The position numbers and the translations under genes are program-made. Shown here in pieces: positions 29,425 to 39,620 of a DNA stretch of 64,000 bases (position 1 is its first letter; each line of letters opens with the position of its first letter). The notes under the pieces are model-generated. The model worked only from the letters and a program-made list of their open reading frames with translations, did no database searches and had not been told where the DNA came from. Origin of the DNA: Roseibacillus sp. (GTDB lineage: Bacteria; Verrucomicrobiota; Verrucomicrobiia; Verrucomicrobiales; Akkermansiaceae). The DNA is taken from positions 98,633 to 162,632 of the forward strand of contig JAKVCR010000016.1 of NCBI GenBank assembly GCA_022448985.1. The letters run 5' to 3'.

Positions 29425-30111
29425 ATGAAAACGCTCGCAACTCTACTAACCTCCGCGGTGGTCACAGCCTCTGCTCCCGGTAGCCTTATCATCACCGGAG
29501 TTTTCGATGGCCCCCTTCCCGGGGGAGATCCAAAAGGGGTTGAACTGTATGCCACCACCGCCATTGCAGACCTCAGCGCCTTTGGGCTTGAGACCGCCAG
29601 CAACGGCGGCGCTTCAGGCGGGGCTCCGGAGGCCTCTCTTCCGGCCGTCAGTCTCGGCGCAGGCGAATTCTACTACATTTCCAACTCCTCCGATGGGGAC
29701 TTTGCGCAGTGGTTTGGTTTTGCAGCCAATTTCTCGGGCCCCTCGGGGGGAGCGGTGAACCACAATGGAGACGATGTCCTTCTTCTCTACCAGAATGGAG
29801 CGGTAATCGATTCGTTCGGCGTCCTTGGAGTGGACGGCAGTGGGGAGCCTTGGGAGACTCTCGACGGCTGGGCCTATCGCAATGATGGGGTGCTTGCCAA
29901 CGGTGGCGCCTTCGACGCCAGCAACTGGTCCTTCTCCGGTCGCAACGCTTGGGATGGCGATGACAACTTTGATGGTGGCTCCGACAACGGCACGAACGCC
30001 ACCGCAAGCCCGCCGTTCCCCGCCGGGACTTTCCAGATCCCGGAACCGACCTCGGCCCTCCTCGGTGGAATCGGCCTCGGGCTTCTCTTCCTGCTCAGGC
30101 GCAAGAAGTAA
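29425..30111 (+). CDS. PEP-CTERM sorting signal protein (lamin-tail-like domain)
   Basis: C-terminus PEPTSALLGGIGLGLLFLLRRKK; signal peptide from MKTLATLL; IITGVFDGPLPGGDPKGVELYATTAIADLSAFGLE. Confidence 0.85.
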   Translation: MKTLATLLTSAVVTASAPGSLIITGVFDGPLPGGDPKGVELYATTAIADLSAFGLETASNGGASGGAPEASLPAVSLGAGEFYYISNSSDGDFAQWFGFAANFSGPSGGAVNHNGDDVLLLYQNGAVIDSFGVLGVDGSGEPWETLDGWAYRNDGVLANGGAFDASNWSFSGRNAWDGDDNFDGGSDNGTNATASPPFPAGTFQIPEPTSALLGGIGLGLLFLLRRKK

Positions 30112-30122
30112 GGAATCCTTCC

Positions 30123-30656
30123 TCAGTTATTGGACGGCGCCTGGGACGCCGGACCGGACCCGCTGTCATCCGGCTCCTTGGCCCGTGCCTCCCGGAAGAA
30201 ACTCCGGAGCAAGCCCACGCACTCGTCTTCCCGTACGCCGCCAGTCACCTCACAGCGATGATTGAGGGGGGGATTGGCCTCAAGCAGGTTGATCCATCCA
30301 CCAGCAGCTCCCGCCTTGAGATCGGGGCAGCCAAAAACCACCCGCTCCGGCCGGCAGTGTACAATCGCCCCCGCACACATGGGGCAGGGTTCCTTGGTGA
30401 CATAGAGGGTGCACCCGGCCAGGCGCCAGTCCTCCATCGCATTCTGCGCGGCCGTGAGCGCCAGCATTTCCGCGTGGGCGGTCGCATCCCGGAGCGTCTC
30501 CACCTGGTTCCAGGCCCGCGCGATGACCTTCCCCTCCTGCACCACCACCGCGCCGATGGGAACTTCTTCCGCAGCATACGCCTTATGAGCCTCCCGCAAG
30601 GCCTGATCCATGAAGTAGGCATCACTGGCAAGGTCGATGATGGGCTCCTCACTCAC
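30123..30656 (-). CDS. tadA: tRNA-specific adenosine deaminase / nucleoside deaminase
   Basis: VPIGAVVVQEGKVIARAWN, ATAHAEMLAL, TLYVTKEPCPMCAGAIVHCRPERVVFG; GTG start chosen at 30656. Confidence 0.9.
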   Translation of the reverse strand: MSEEPIIDLASDAYFMDQALREAHKAYAAEEVPIGAVVVQEGKVIARAWNQVETLRDATAHAEMLALTAAQNAMEDWRLAGCTLYVTKEPCPMCAGAIVHCRPERVVFGCPDLKAGAAGGWINLLEANPPLNHRCEVTGGVREDECVGLLRSFFREARAKEPDDSGSGPASQAPSNN

Positions 30657-30825
30657 GCTGCACAGGCAAGCACAACCGGGGAAATACCCAAACCCCCAAA
30701 TTCCCCGGAAACCGGGCCGGGTTGAGCCTCTCCGGCCCGAAGAAAAAGAACAACCGCGGGCGGCGGGCCCGCCACGGCTCCCCCGGAAGTCTTGAAATGC
30801 CACGCCACGTCGCTAAACCAAGTGC

Positions 30826-31500
30826 GTGAAGAGCTGGACCCACGTTGACCGCATCGTAGCGCCCTCCGTGCTGGCGGCTGATTTCTCCCGCCTCGGGGAG
30901 GAATGCTCACGGGCCATTGCAGGCGGCGCCGATTGGCTGCACCTCGACGTCATGGACGGACACTTCGTGGATAATATCTCCTTCGGCCCTGCGGTGGTGG
31001 AAGCCATCCACACCACGAATGATATCTTTCTCGACGTCCATCTCATGATCTCGAGACCGGACCACTATATTCCTCGTTTCCTTAAAGCGGGTGCGGACCT
31101 TCTCTCCGTCCACGTGGAACCGGAGGCCAAACATGACATTACGGACAGCCTGGCCACCATCCGGGCCGCAGGCTGCAAGGCCGGGCTTGCCTTCAATCCG
31201 TCCACACCCCTCGAGGCCGTGTTACCCTACCTCGACCAGATCGACCTTCTCCTCGTCATGACAGTGGTCCCGGGCTTCGGGGGCCAGGAATTCATGCCCG
31301 AGGTCATGCCCAAGGTGAAGGAAGCCGTCCGCCTTCGCGAAGAGCGCGGCCTCACCTTCCATATCGAGGTGGATGGAGGCCTCGATCCTCAGACCGCCCC
31401 CACCGCGGCCGCGGCCGGGGCAAACGTCTTTGTGGCGGGCTCCTCCACCTTCAAGGCCCCGGACATCGGGGAAGCCATTCGCGCAATCCGGGAGGCTTGA
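30826..31500 (+). CDS. rpe: Ribulose-phosphate 3-epimerase
   Basis: VAPSVLAADFSRLGEE, LHLDVMDGHFVDNISFGP, VMTVVPGFGGQEFMPEVMPKV, EVDGGLDPQTAP. Confidence 0.96.
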   Translation: MKSWTHVDRIVAPSVLAADFSRLGEECSRAIAGGADWLHLDVMDGHFVDNISFGPAVVEAIHTTNDIFLDVHLMISRPDHYIPRFLKAGADLLSVHVEPEAKHDITDSLATIRAAGCKAGLAFNPSTPLEAVLPYLDQIDLLLVMTVVPGFGGQEFMPEVMPKVKEAVRLREERGLTFHIEVDGGLDPQTAPTAAAAGANVFVAGSSTFKAPDIGEAIRAIREA

Positions 31501-31631
31501 TTCCAGGCCCTTGAGGCCCGTCTCTCCCTCTCTCTCCCTTGCATCCCCTCCCAAGGGTCTCCTCCTTGAGCGCCAGATCCTGTCCGACTTTTTCTGGTGA
31601 TGGTCCAACTGCCCCCGTTAGCCTTGCGCTC

Positions 31632-33131
31632 ATGCTTCGCCTCGCTCCCGTTCTCATCCCTGTTGCCTGCGCGCTTCTCGCCCTGGCCCCTTCAAAGGCC
31701 CCCGGCAACCAGGCCTCCCCCGGGCGGCCCAATGTGCTGCTCCTGCTGGTCGATGACCTCAAGCCAGCCCTCGGGTGTTACGGGGATCGCCACGCCCACA
31801 CGCCCCACCTCGATAAACTGGCCGCCCGTGGAATGCGCTTCGAGCTGGCCTACTGCAACCAGGCCGTCTGTGCGCCCTCGCGATTCACTCTCATGCTCGG
31901 CGCCCACTCCACCGCCACCGGACTCTACGGACTCGGCAACAAGCTGCGACGTTCTCACCCGAAGGCTGTTACCATGCCACAGTTCTTCGCCAAGCATGGC
32001 TATCGTACCGAATCGATGGGCAAGATCTTCCATATCGGTCACGGCAACGAAGGCGACCCCGAGTCCTTCAGCGTTCCACACTTCCATGACAAGGTCATCG
32101 AATACCTCGATCCCGCCAGCACGGAGGGCGGCAAACTCACCCGGGAGGAAGCCTACTTTACCAACCAGCAACTCGATCGCATCCATTCCCTTCCCCGTGG
32201 CGCCGCCTTTGAATCCACCGACTCACAGGACGGAGACTACGCAGATGGCAGAGTAGCTGCGGAGGCTGTCAAGCGACTCCAGGCCGCGAAGAAACGCAAG
32301 GCCCCCTTTTTCATGGCAGTTGGATTTGTCCGCCCTCACCTTCCCTTCAGTGCCCCCCGGAAATACTGGGATCTGCACAATCCTTCCAAACTTCCCCTCG
32401 CCCGCAACGAAGACCATCCCGCAGACTCGCCCAAGATCGCCCACAAGCGTGCTGGCGAGATCGCCATGTACTCCCCAGTGCCACGCAGGAACGAGGACTA
32501 CACCGTCGCACTCAAACGCAAGCTGGTGCATGGCTACTATGCCAGTGTGAGCTACATGGACGCCCAGATTGGGAAAGTGATCGCCGAACTCGATCGCCTC
32601 GACCTGGCACGCAACACCATCATTGCGTTGTGGGGAGATCACGGGTTTCACCTGGGCGACCTCGGCATCTGGACCAAGCACACGAACTACGAGCAGGCCA
32701 ATCGCATTCCCCTTCTCCTCGTCGCCCCCGGAGTCACGAAGCAGGGCACCGTCACCCGCCAGCTCGCAGAAAGTGTCGACCTGTTCCCCACCCTGGCGGA
32801 ACTCGCGGGCCTGCCGGCCCCGAAGGTCCCGCAACCGCTGAGCGGCACAAGCCTTGTCCCCGTCCTCAATGACCCGGCCCGGCGGGTGCGGGACCACGCC
32901 TTCCACTGCTACCCACGAAGAGGAGGAGTGATCGGCCGTGCCATCCGCACCGAACGCTACCGGATGGTGGAATGGAAGAGGCCGGGGGCCCCCGCCAGAA
33001 CCGCGCAATACGAGCTCTACGACTACAAGGACCACCCCGTGGAGCAGAAGAACCTCGCCCCCGGCCAGGGGAAGGTCCTCGCCAGGTTGAAGGAAATCCT
33101 GGCCCGCTACCCGGAAGCGGTAGCGAGATAA
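31632..33131 (+). CDS. Secreted sulfatase (iduronate-2-sulfatase-like)
   Basis: NVLLLLVDDLKPALGCYGD, CAPSR active-site motif, GDHGFHLGDLGIWTKHTNYEQANRIPLLLVAPG. Confidence 0.93.
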   Translation: MLRLAPVLIPVACALLALAPSKAPGNQASPGRPNVLLLLVDDLKPALGCYGDRHAHTPHLDKLAARGMRFELAYCNQAVCAPSRFTLMLGAHSTATGLYGLGNKLRRSHPKAVTMPQFFAKHGYRTESMGKIFHIGHGNEGDPESFSVPHFHDKVIEYLDPASTEGGKLTREEAYFTNQQLDRIHSLPRGAAFESTDSQDGDYADGRVAAEAVKRLQAAKKRKAPFFMAVGFVRPHLPFSAPRKYWDLHNPSKLPLARNEDHPADSPKIAHKRAGEIAMYSPVPRRNEDYTVALKRKLVHGYYASVSYMDAQIGKVIAELDRLDLARNTIIALWGDHGFHLGDLGIWTKHTNYEQANRIPLLLVAPGVTKQGTVTRQLAESVDLFPTLAELAGLPAPKVPQPLSGTSLVPVLNDPARRVRDHAFHCYPRRGGVIGRAIRTERYRMVEWKRPGAPARTAQYELYDYKDHPVEQKNLAPGQGKVLARLKEILARYPEAVAR

Positions 33132-33237
33132 TCCCGCCGCATCGAAGTTCGTCCCCGGACCCGGAGGAGGAGATCGTTTGCCTTGGGCCTGAAGCTGCGG
33201 CATGGTTTTCCCTGCTTCGCCCAAAGCAGTTTTCGCC

Positions 33238-34434
33238 ATGTCCTGTTCCTGGCTTTCAATTTTTGCCCTGGTCGCATTTTGCGTCTTCCCGTCCTGCTCT
33301 CCCCCACGGGTCGATCCCGCCCGGGCACGCGCAGTCAGTTCGGGTAATCCGCCCGGCACCTTTGCTACGCTCTGGCCCCGTCGACTACCCCCCGGCACTC
33401 CCTCCTACCACGTGAAGCAGGGCGCGCCGCCGGTGGACGAGGGCACCTTCAAAAGTTGCCGGATTTTCAAGGCCGGGGCGGTCAAGGACGGAGTGGCTCT
33501 CTTCGTGGCCAGTAGGCGACAGTTTCCCATCGAGGAAAGCGAGGAGCCCTTTACCCTTACGGTTGCCGATGCCGGGAAAGACCGGGTCCTGGAGATCCAG
33601 ACCGCGGACCACCGCGTAACCCTCGCGGTGGCGCGCCGCGCCAAGTCAGATCGCCCCCGGGGACTGGTGATCTATCTCGCAAGCATCATGCTCATTTCCG
33701 ATGAGGAGAAGGCCTTCATCCGCCAACTTCAAAAACGGGGCTGGAACGTAATCGCCATCACCCCCTCCATTGATCTCTTCGCCAAGGATCGCTGGGACCA
33801 GGAATGGGATCTCTCCCAGCTCAATCAATACGCCAGCCTGATGGCCTACGAGATCGACAACCATCTTGTCGAAACCGCCTATGCGACGGAGGCGGTGCTG
33901 GCCTACCTGCACCAAAAAAACCCTTCCTGGGTGCGCGGGCCCCATGTCGTGATAGGAGCCAGCGCCGGGGCCCTCGCCGCTCCTGTTCTCATCAAGCGTC
34001 TGGAGGGCGTCGACGCAGCCGTCTACGTCGGCGGGGGCGCTAATGTCCCGGAGATTGCGCTGGAATCGTCCATCCGGATCTATCGCCCGAAAATCCTGAT
34101 GAGTGAAAAGGGCTCCCCCACCCGGCACAGGGCCAGTCGGGAAAACGCTATTCAACGGCTCAAGGAGCTTGCCCTCCAGCGCTCACAAATCGATCCGCTC
34201 AAAATAGCGCCCACTCTGCCGCCGGTTCCCACCCTGATGTTGAGCGGCGAACTGGATCGCATCGTCCCCGCCCACACCGGAGATCTCCTCTACAATGCCC
34301 TCGGCCGTCCCGAGCGCTGGCGCTATCCGGCTGGGCACATCGCCCTCTTCCTCGGCTTGCCCCTCCAGGCCAATCGCGTGATCGACTGGATTGAGGCTGT
34401 GGTCGCGCGCACTCCGGGAATCGCGCGCAATTGA
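33238..34434 (+). CDS. Alpha/beta hydrolase-fold lipoprotein
   Basis: MSCSWLSIFALVAFCVFPSCSPPRV lipoprotein signal; VVIGASAGALAAPVL nucleophile elbow; LMLSGELDRIVPAHTG. Confidence 0.7.
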   Translation: MSCSWLSIFALVAFCVFPSCSPPRVDPARARAVSSGNPPGTFATLWPRRLPPGTPSYHVKQGAPPVDEGTFKSCRIFKAGAVKDGVALFVASRRQFPIEESEEPFTLTVADAGKDRVLEIQTADHRVTLAVARRAKSDRPRGLVIYLASIMLISDEEKAFIRQLQKRGWNVIAITPSIDLFAKDRWDQEWDLSQLNQYASLMAYEIDNHLVETAYATEAVLAYLHQKNPSWVRGPHVVIGASAGALAAPVLIKRLEGVDAAVYVGGGANVPEIALESSIRIYRPKILMSEKGSPTRHRASRENAIQRLKELALQRSQIDPLKIAPTLPPVPTLMLSGELDRIVPAHTGDLLYNALGRPERWRYPAGHIALFLGLPLQANRVIDWIEAVVARTPGIARN

Positions 34435-34506
34435 ACCGCCCCGATCCAGCCTTCCCTTCCCGCTTAACCCCGGCCAGGATTGGCGATCCTGGTTCCTCTC
34501 GGATTC

Positions 34507-35769
34507 ATGTCCTTCCGTCTGATCATCACGGCTAGCATCTGCATTCTGGCATTCGTGCAGTTTGCCGCGGCAGGCAAGATGCTCTTTACCGACCGCGGCT
34601 CCAGAATTGTCCGGATTGCCAACCTTGATGGGTCCGGTTTGCAGACTCTCATCCCCTCCGCAGGTTCAAACATCCGGGGCATCGCTATCGACGTCCCCGG
34701 TGATGATCTGTTCTATGCCGACAACGGTGCCGACATCATTTACCGGGCCCGTCTGGACGGTTCCGGACGAGAGGCGATCGTAAGTACTGACCTCGGCTTC
34801 CCCGCCGACCTCGCCCTCGACCAGGCCGCCGGGAAACTTTACTGGTGCGATCGCAACAACAACCGCATCGAACGCGCCAACTATGATGGCAGTAATCGTG
34901 AGACCCTGGTTTCCACCACCCGGCCTTATTACCTTGATCTCGATCGGCTACATCAAAAAATCTACTGGGGGGACTTCTCGGGAGGAAACATCTTCCGGGC
35001 GGACCTTCCCGATGCGACGAATATCGAGACCGTCGTCAGCGGCCTTGTCCAGACGCGTGGGGTCAAGGTTGATCCCGCCGGGGGCTACCTCTACTGGTGT
35101 GATCGCAACGCCCACAAGATACAACGCCGACATATCAACAACGGCCCGATCGAGGACCTTTACACCGGCCTGGACACGCCGCACGGCATGACCCTGGACA
35201 TCCCCGCAGGCAAGGTCTACTGGGTCGATACCGGCACTAACAACGTGACTGCCAGCAGGGGAGCCATGGCCGTAAACCGCGGCGACATGAACGGAGCAGG
35301 CCCGCATGAGGTAATCGCCAACGTCAATCAGCCATGGGATATCACCCTTGATACCCGTGTTGCCACTTATCCTGAGTGGATCCAGCGACGCTTCCTGAAG
35401 AATGGGCCCGCCTCCCTCTCCGATCCGACCGCCGACCCCGACCGGGACCAGCAAAAAAACCTGCTGGAGTATTTCGCCGGGCTCAATCCACTGGTCGCCG
35501 AAACCCTGCCGATGACAAATCACGCATGGTCAAATGGGACCCTGCTCTTCACTCACCCCCGGAGGCGGTCCCCGGTCACTGACATCCTCGCTACTGTCGA
35601 GATTTCAACCGACCTCGAAACCTGGAACTCGGGTGCCGCCTTCACGGACATCCTTGAAACAAATCCCGGCAATGATGGCGTGACTGTTGTCCATGCGGTA
35701 AACCACGAGACTATCAAGGCATCCAGGAGCCTCTTCATGCGCCTGAAGGTTGAATTCGCGACCCCATGA
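34507..35769 (+). CDS. Secreted YWTD (LDL-receptor class B-like) beta-propeller protein
   Basis: Repeated LYWCDRNNNRIERANYDGSNRETLVS, IYWGDFSGGNIFRADL, LYWCDRNAHKIQR, VYWVDTGTNN; C-terminal DPDRDQQKNLLEYFAGLNP. Confidence 0.88.
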   Translation: MSFRLIITASICILAFVQFAAAGKMLFTDRGSRIVRIANLDGSGLQTLIPSAGSNIRGIAIDVPGDDLFYADNGADIIYRARLDGSGREAIVSTDLGFPADLALDQAAGKLYWCDRNNNRIERANYDGSNRETLVSTTRPYYLDLDRLHQKIYWGDFSGGNIFRADLPDATNIETVVSGLVQTRGVKVDPAGGYLYWCDRNAHKIQRRHINNGPIEDLYTGLDTPHGMTLDIPAGKVYWVDTGTNNVTASRGAMAVNRGDMNGAGPHEVIANVNQPWDITLDTRVATYPEWIQRRFLKNGPASLSDPTADPDRDQQKNLLEYFAGLNPLVAETLPMTNHAWSNGTLLFTHPRRRSPVTDILATVEISTDLETWNSGAAFTDILETNPGNDGVTVVHAVNHETIKASRSLFMRLKVEFATP

Positions 35770-35792
35770 TCCGGGGGCACTGCCTCGCGCCC

Positions 35793-36641
35793 TCAGCGAG
35801 CACCTTTCTTCAGGTAATTCAGCCCCTCGAGGAAGTTTTCCGTGCTCGCGAGGGTCTCCCAGTAGTTCTCGTTATCTCCCCGCGCATTGAAAAATCCATG
35901 TTTCTGTCCCTGGGAGATGATCAGCTCACACGGACGCTTCTTTTCCTTCATCCGTGCCGCGAAAAGCTTGTGGCCGGTGACCGGAGTTGTGGTGTCCGCC
36001 GATCCGACCAGGATCAGGGTCGGGGCAGTCTTGCCATGCACGTGTTCTACCGGGGAAAGTTCGCGGTAGCGCTCCTTCAGTTTGTCATGGCCGTAGCCCT
36101 TCGGCGACGTATCGATGACAGGATTGAAGAGGACCATGGCGGAGGGAATGAATACGGGCTCGCCTTCCTTTAGGTCATCATGGCCGGCAACCAGGCCGCA
36201 GCAGGCCGCAAGATGACCCCCGGCCGAGCCCCCCGCGGATACGATCCTCCTCGGGTCAATCCCCTGGCCCCCTGCATTCCGCCAGATCCAGCGGAGGGCC
36301 GTCTTGGCATCCGCCACCGCTTCAAAGGGGGAAGTCTTATGCCGGCTGCGCACCCGGTAATCCGCACAATAGGCAACCATTCCGCGCGATGCGAGCCGGG
36401 TGGCTTGGGGATGGAATTGCCTGGTCGATCCGCCCACCCAGCCGCCGCCGAAGAAAAAGACGATGGAGGGCCGCTTGTCATCGGCCTTCCACCCCGCTGG
36501 TCGGAAGATCTCGAGCTTGAGCTCGGCCTGTTCGGTTTTTCGGTAGGTCACCACCTCATCCGGTTTCCGGACTTCCGGCTTGGGAGCTCCCAGAGCAATC
36601 GAACAGGGAGCCAGAAGAGAAATGGTCAGGAGCGCGCGCAT
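35793..36641 (-). CDS. Secreted alpha/beta hydrolase (esterase/lipase-like)
   Basis: VFFFGGGWVGGS oxyanion region, IVSAGGSAGGHLAA, PTLILVGSADTTTPVTGHKLFAARM; start at internal Met 36641 with signal peptide. Confidence 0.88.
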   Translation of the reverse strand: MRALLTISLLAPCSIALGAPKPEVRKPDEVVTYRKTEQAELKLEIFRPAGWKADDKRPSIVFFFGGGWVGGSTRQFHPQATRLASRGMVAYCADYRVRSRHKTSPFEAVADAKTALRWIWRNAGGQGIDPRRIVSAGGSAGGHLAACCGLVAGHDDLKEGEPVFIPSAMVLFNPVIDTSPKGYGHDKLKERYRELSPVEHVHGKTAPTLILVGSADTTTPVTGHKLFAARMKEKKRPCELIISQGQKHGFFNARGDNENYWETLASTENFLEGLNYLKKGAR

Positions 36642-36730
36642 GTGGCATTCTCCCCCCACCACCCGCGAAGGAGCGAGAAAAAGATGTCGCTCCCGCCCTG
36701 GCCGCCTCCCCATATTTCTGAATCACCAGC

Positions 36731-37321
36731 ATGACCCGGCGCAGTCTCGGTTTCATTTTCCTCGGCCTCGGCCTGGCCTCCCTCGCAGGAGGTCTTCTCC
36801 TCTTCTTCTCCGGCATCTTCACGTTGGATCAGTCCCTGAACCCTGTTGCCCGAATCACCTCCCCGGGAGAGGTTCCGGTCACGATTGACGAGGCCGGGGT
36901 CTACACCCTCTGGAGTGACAAGAAGGTCCAGGCCGGGGCGTCGTCGCTCGAGTTCTGGGAAATGGTGCCGATCGGCATGAGCTTTTCCCTCATCCGGGTT
37001 TCTGACCGGAAGGAATTTCCCGCCCGCTTGGCGGAACGCTCCCCAGCCACGGTCTCAACCCCGGACCGTCAGTCCTTCGCGATCGGGACCTTCGAACCTG
37101 ACATGGGAGGGCCCTATCTCCTGAAGGCGGCCGACTCCTTGGGCAAGAACCAAGAATTCTCGCTCACCAAGGGGAGACTCACTCGTAACATCACCCAGTT
37201 CGGCCTGCACTTGATTCTCACCTGTCTCCTCGGGTTTTTCGGAGTGGTGTTACTCGCCCTTGGGCTGGTCTTTCTCCTACTGAAACGGAATGCCTCGCCC
37301 CTCGCGCCACCCGCAGCCTGA
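36731..37321 (+). CDS. Hypothetical protein with two TM helices
   Basis: TM segments GFIFLGLGLASLAGGLLLFFSG and LILTCLLGFFGVVLLALGLVFLLL flanking an extracytoplasmic domain. Confidence 0.7.
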   Translation: MTRRSLGFIFLGLGLASLAGGLLLFFSGIFTLDQSLNPVARITSPGEVPVTIDEAGVYTLWSDKKVQAGASSLEFWEMVPIGMSFSLIRVSDRKEFPARLAERSPATVSTPDRQSFAIGTFEPDMGGPYLLKAADSLGKNQEFSLTKGRLTRNITQFGLHLILTCLLGFFGVVLLALGLVFLLLKRNASPLAPPAA

Positions 37322-37331
37322 TACTATTTAC

Positions 37332-38006
37332 ATGCCCTCTCCCCTTCGCGCCCTGCTCTTCGATTTTGATGGCCTGATCGTCGACACCGAGTGGCCTATC
37401 TACCAGGCCTGGCGCCAGACGTTCCATGACCATGGTCATTCTCTTCCGCTGGAAACCTTCAACCAGTGTATCGGCACAAACTTTGACACCTGGTCGCCAA
37501 AAACCCATCTCGAGGAACTGACCGGGAGCCGCATCGACTGGGAGCCCCTGGATGGCGCCCGGCAGGCCTCCATTGAAAAGGACCTCGAAGGGGCTGCTGC
37601 CATGCCAGGAATCCCCGAAGCGGTCTGTGCCGGCAAGGAAGCCGGGCTCAAACTTGGTGTCGTTTCGAGTTCCTCCCATCGTTGGGTTGACGGCTGGCTC
37701 GAGAAAATCGGTCTTTCCGAGCAATTTGACCTTACCGTTTGCCGGGACGATGCCCCGCAAATCAAGCCTGCTCCCGACCTCTACCTTGAAGCCGCTCGCC
37801 TGCTCATGCTCGAGCCCGCAAGTTGCCTCGTGGTGGAGGATTCCGTCAACGGCATCAAGGCCGCCAAGGCCGCGGGCATGCCCAATGTTGCCATCCCTAA
37901 CCGGGTGACCTCCTGCTGCGACTTCTCCCTCGCCAGCCACGTGCTGGCCAGTGCCCATGACTTGCCCGGACTCATCGCAAACCTTCCCGCAGAACCCGCG
38001 GAGTAA
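37332..38006 (+). CDS. HAD superfamily hydrolase (beta-phosphoglucomutase-like)
   Basis: RALLFDFDGLIVDTEWP; LGVVSSSSHRWVDGWLEKIGL; CLVVEDSVNGIKAAKAAGMPNVAIPN. Confidence 0.92.
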   Translation: MPSPLRALLFDFDGLIVDTEWPIYQAWRQTFHDHGHSLPLETFNQCIGTNFDTWSPKTHLEELTGSRIDWEPLDGARQASIEKDLEGAAAMPGIPEAVCAGKEAGLKLGVVSSSSHRWVDGWLEKIGLSEQFDLTVCRDDAPQIKPAPDLYLEAARLLMLEPASCLVVEDSVNGIKAAKAAGMPNVAIPNRVTSCCDFSLASHVLASAHDLPGLIANLPAEPAE

Positions 38007-38026
38007 TTGCCACCCCGGAGCAAGGG

Positions 38027-38539
38027 CTAAAGCCCGGGCGGATGACGCACCACATGTCCCCTCGTAGAACGCGGGAGCGGTCGCCAACGCGGACCATCCT
38101 GACGGTAGCGCCCGTAGGTATCAAAGCGTAAGCCCGCGATGACCAGAAACACGTGCCCATTGCGGACGTAGACTGTGATCCACTTCCCGTAACCACGCTT
38201 CCCGTAAAAGAAGAAGCCCCTTGAAGGCATCTGGTCTTCCATGAGCCCGGCGCTGCGAAGGACGTAGGATACTGCCCCGGAGCAATCGTAGCCGCTATCA
38301 TTAAGCCGGGCGTGCCCTCCACCCCACTTATAGGGCAACCCCTGAATGCGGTTGGCCGCTGCAATGGCATCTTTAACCGGCAGAGGAGCATTGCGAGGCG
38401 CGACCGCCCGGCCGTTGACGAGGATCGCATTATTGGGATCGGCCTTGTAGGCAACCGCGTAGCCAGCCCGGCCCTGGCGGGAGCACGACGACAGGCAAAG
38501 CGCGAAGGTGAGCGCGAAAAATACGAGGGACGACCTCAT
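38027..38539 (-). CDS. NlpC/P60-like lipoprotein
   Basis: Lipobox CLSSCSRQ; GLPYKWGGGHARLNDSGYDCSGAVSYVLRSAGL; NGHVFLVIAGLRFDT. Confidence 0.78.
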   Translation of the reverse strand: MRSSLVFFALTFALCLSSCSRQGRAGYAVAYKADPNNAILVNGRAVAPRNAPLPVKDAIAAANRIQGLPYKWGGGHARLNDSGYDCSGAVSYVLRSAGLMEDQMPSRGFFFYGKRGYGKWITVYVRNGHVFLVIAGLRFDTYGRYRQDGPRWRPLPRSTRGHVVRHPPGL

Positions 38540-38686
38540 TAATTTAATGCGTAAAGGGTGAACGTAAAGCATCCTAATATTAAGGGCCGGGGCTGTCGAT
38601 CTCTTTTGGCAACGTTGGGCCGCAGAGATTGGGCGGGGGAATTGACCCCTCCCGAAGGCCTGCCAGCAATGAACACGCACGACCTT

Positions 38687-39277
38687 TCACTCTGTCCCGT
38701 GCAACCAGTCGACCAGTTTTTCCATGGCGCACGCCCGGTGGCTGAGTCCGTTCTTGATCCCGGGCCCAAGCTCCGCAAATGACTCCGTGTAGCCCTCCGG
38801 CACAAAGAGCGGATCATAACCAAAGCCCCCGGTTCCCGCGGCCTGCTCAAGAATCCTTCCTTCCACGCTGCCCTCAAAGTCCCCGAGGACAACACCGGCC
38901 CGGGCCACCACCATTACACATCGAAAGCGTGCTGTCCGTTTCTCCATGGGAACCCCATGGAGTGCGGCGAGTAATTTATCGTTGTTTGCACGGTCGTCGG
39001 CCTCCGGTCCCGCATAACGGGCCGAATAAACCCCCGGCGCACCCTGCAAGGCATCGACTTCCAAGCCGGAATCATCCGCCAGGATAAGCGCCTCACTCAC
39101 GTTGCTTATAGCAACCGCCTTGAGCGTCGAATTCTCAACAAATGTCGACCCGGTCTCTTCCACCTCCGGAGCACCGGGAGCCTCGGAAAGATCGACGACT
39201 TGGTAAGAGTCCCCGAGAATGGAGCTGATCTCCTTGGTCTTGTGCATATTCCGGGTCGCTATCAGCAATCGCCTCAT
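38687..39277 (-). CDS. rdgB: Non-canonical purine NTP pyrophosphatase (RdgB/HAM1)
   Basis: LLIATRNMHKTKEISSIL; ILADDSGLEVDALQGAPGVYSARYAG; GFGYDPLFVPEGYTESFAELGPGIKNGLSHRACAMEKL. Confidence 0.95.
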   Translation of the reverse strand: MRRLLIATRNMHKTKEISSILGDSYQVVDLSEAPGAPEVEETGSTFVENSTLKAVAISNVSEALILADDSGLEVDALQGAPGVYSARYAGPEADDRANNDKLLAALHGVPMEKRTARFRCVMVVARAGVVLGDFEGSVEGRILEQAAGTGGFGYDPLFVPEGYTESFAELGPGIKNGLSHRACAMEKLVDWLHGTE

Positions 39278-39577
39278 TCCCTGATCCTCCCTACACCAAT
39301 TTGATAATAAAATCCGAAAATGCAGGGATGACTCCCGTGATTTCATCCCGGGGCGGCGACAATTCCAATTGCTTCCCCAGCTCCGTTTTCATGCGCGCAA
39401 AGCCGCCGCCCACTGTCCGACAAAATAATGGAGGATTTCACTCGCGCGCTAACTGCCTCCGCCTCAATGTTGTATAAATAGGCCTCGGCGGTTTTTTCGC
39501 GATAGCGCAAGAAGAGCGCCTTGGAGCAGAGGAAAAACAGTTCTTCGCTCCTTTCTTTCAGGAAGGAGTGACAGAGG

Positions 39578-39620
39578 CCCCGTCGTGGCTCCGGTGCTGC
39601 CGCGACGGGGTTCTGTTTTG
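39578..39620 (+). terminator. Rho-independent terminator-like hairpin
   Basis: CCCCGTCGTGGC-tccggtgct-GCCGCGACGGGG (one T-G wobble) followed by ttctgtttt; no annotated + strand gene directly upstream. Confidence 0.65.

Noticed and set aside
30649-30910. Small minus-strand ORFs upstream of tadA
   Set aside because: Overlap the rpe start and each other; Arg/Pro/Gly-rich with no motif, likely non-coding upstream frames.
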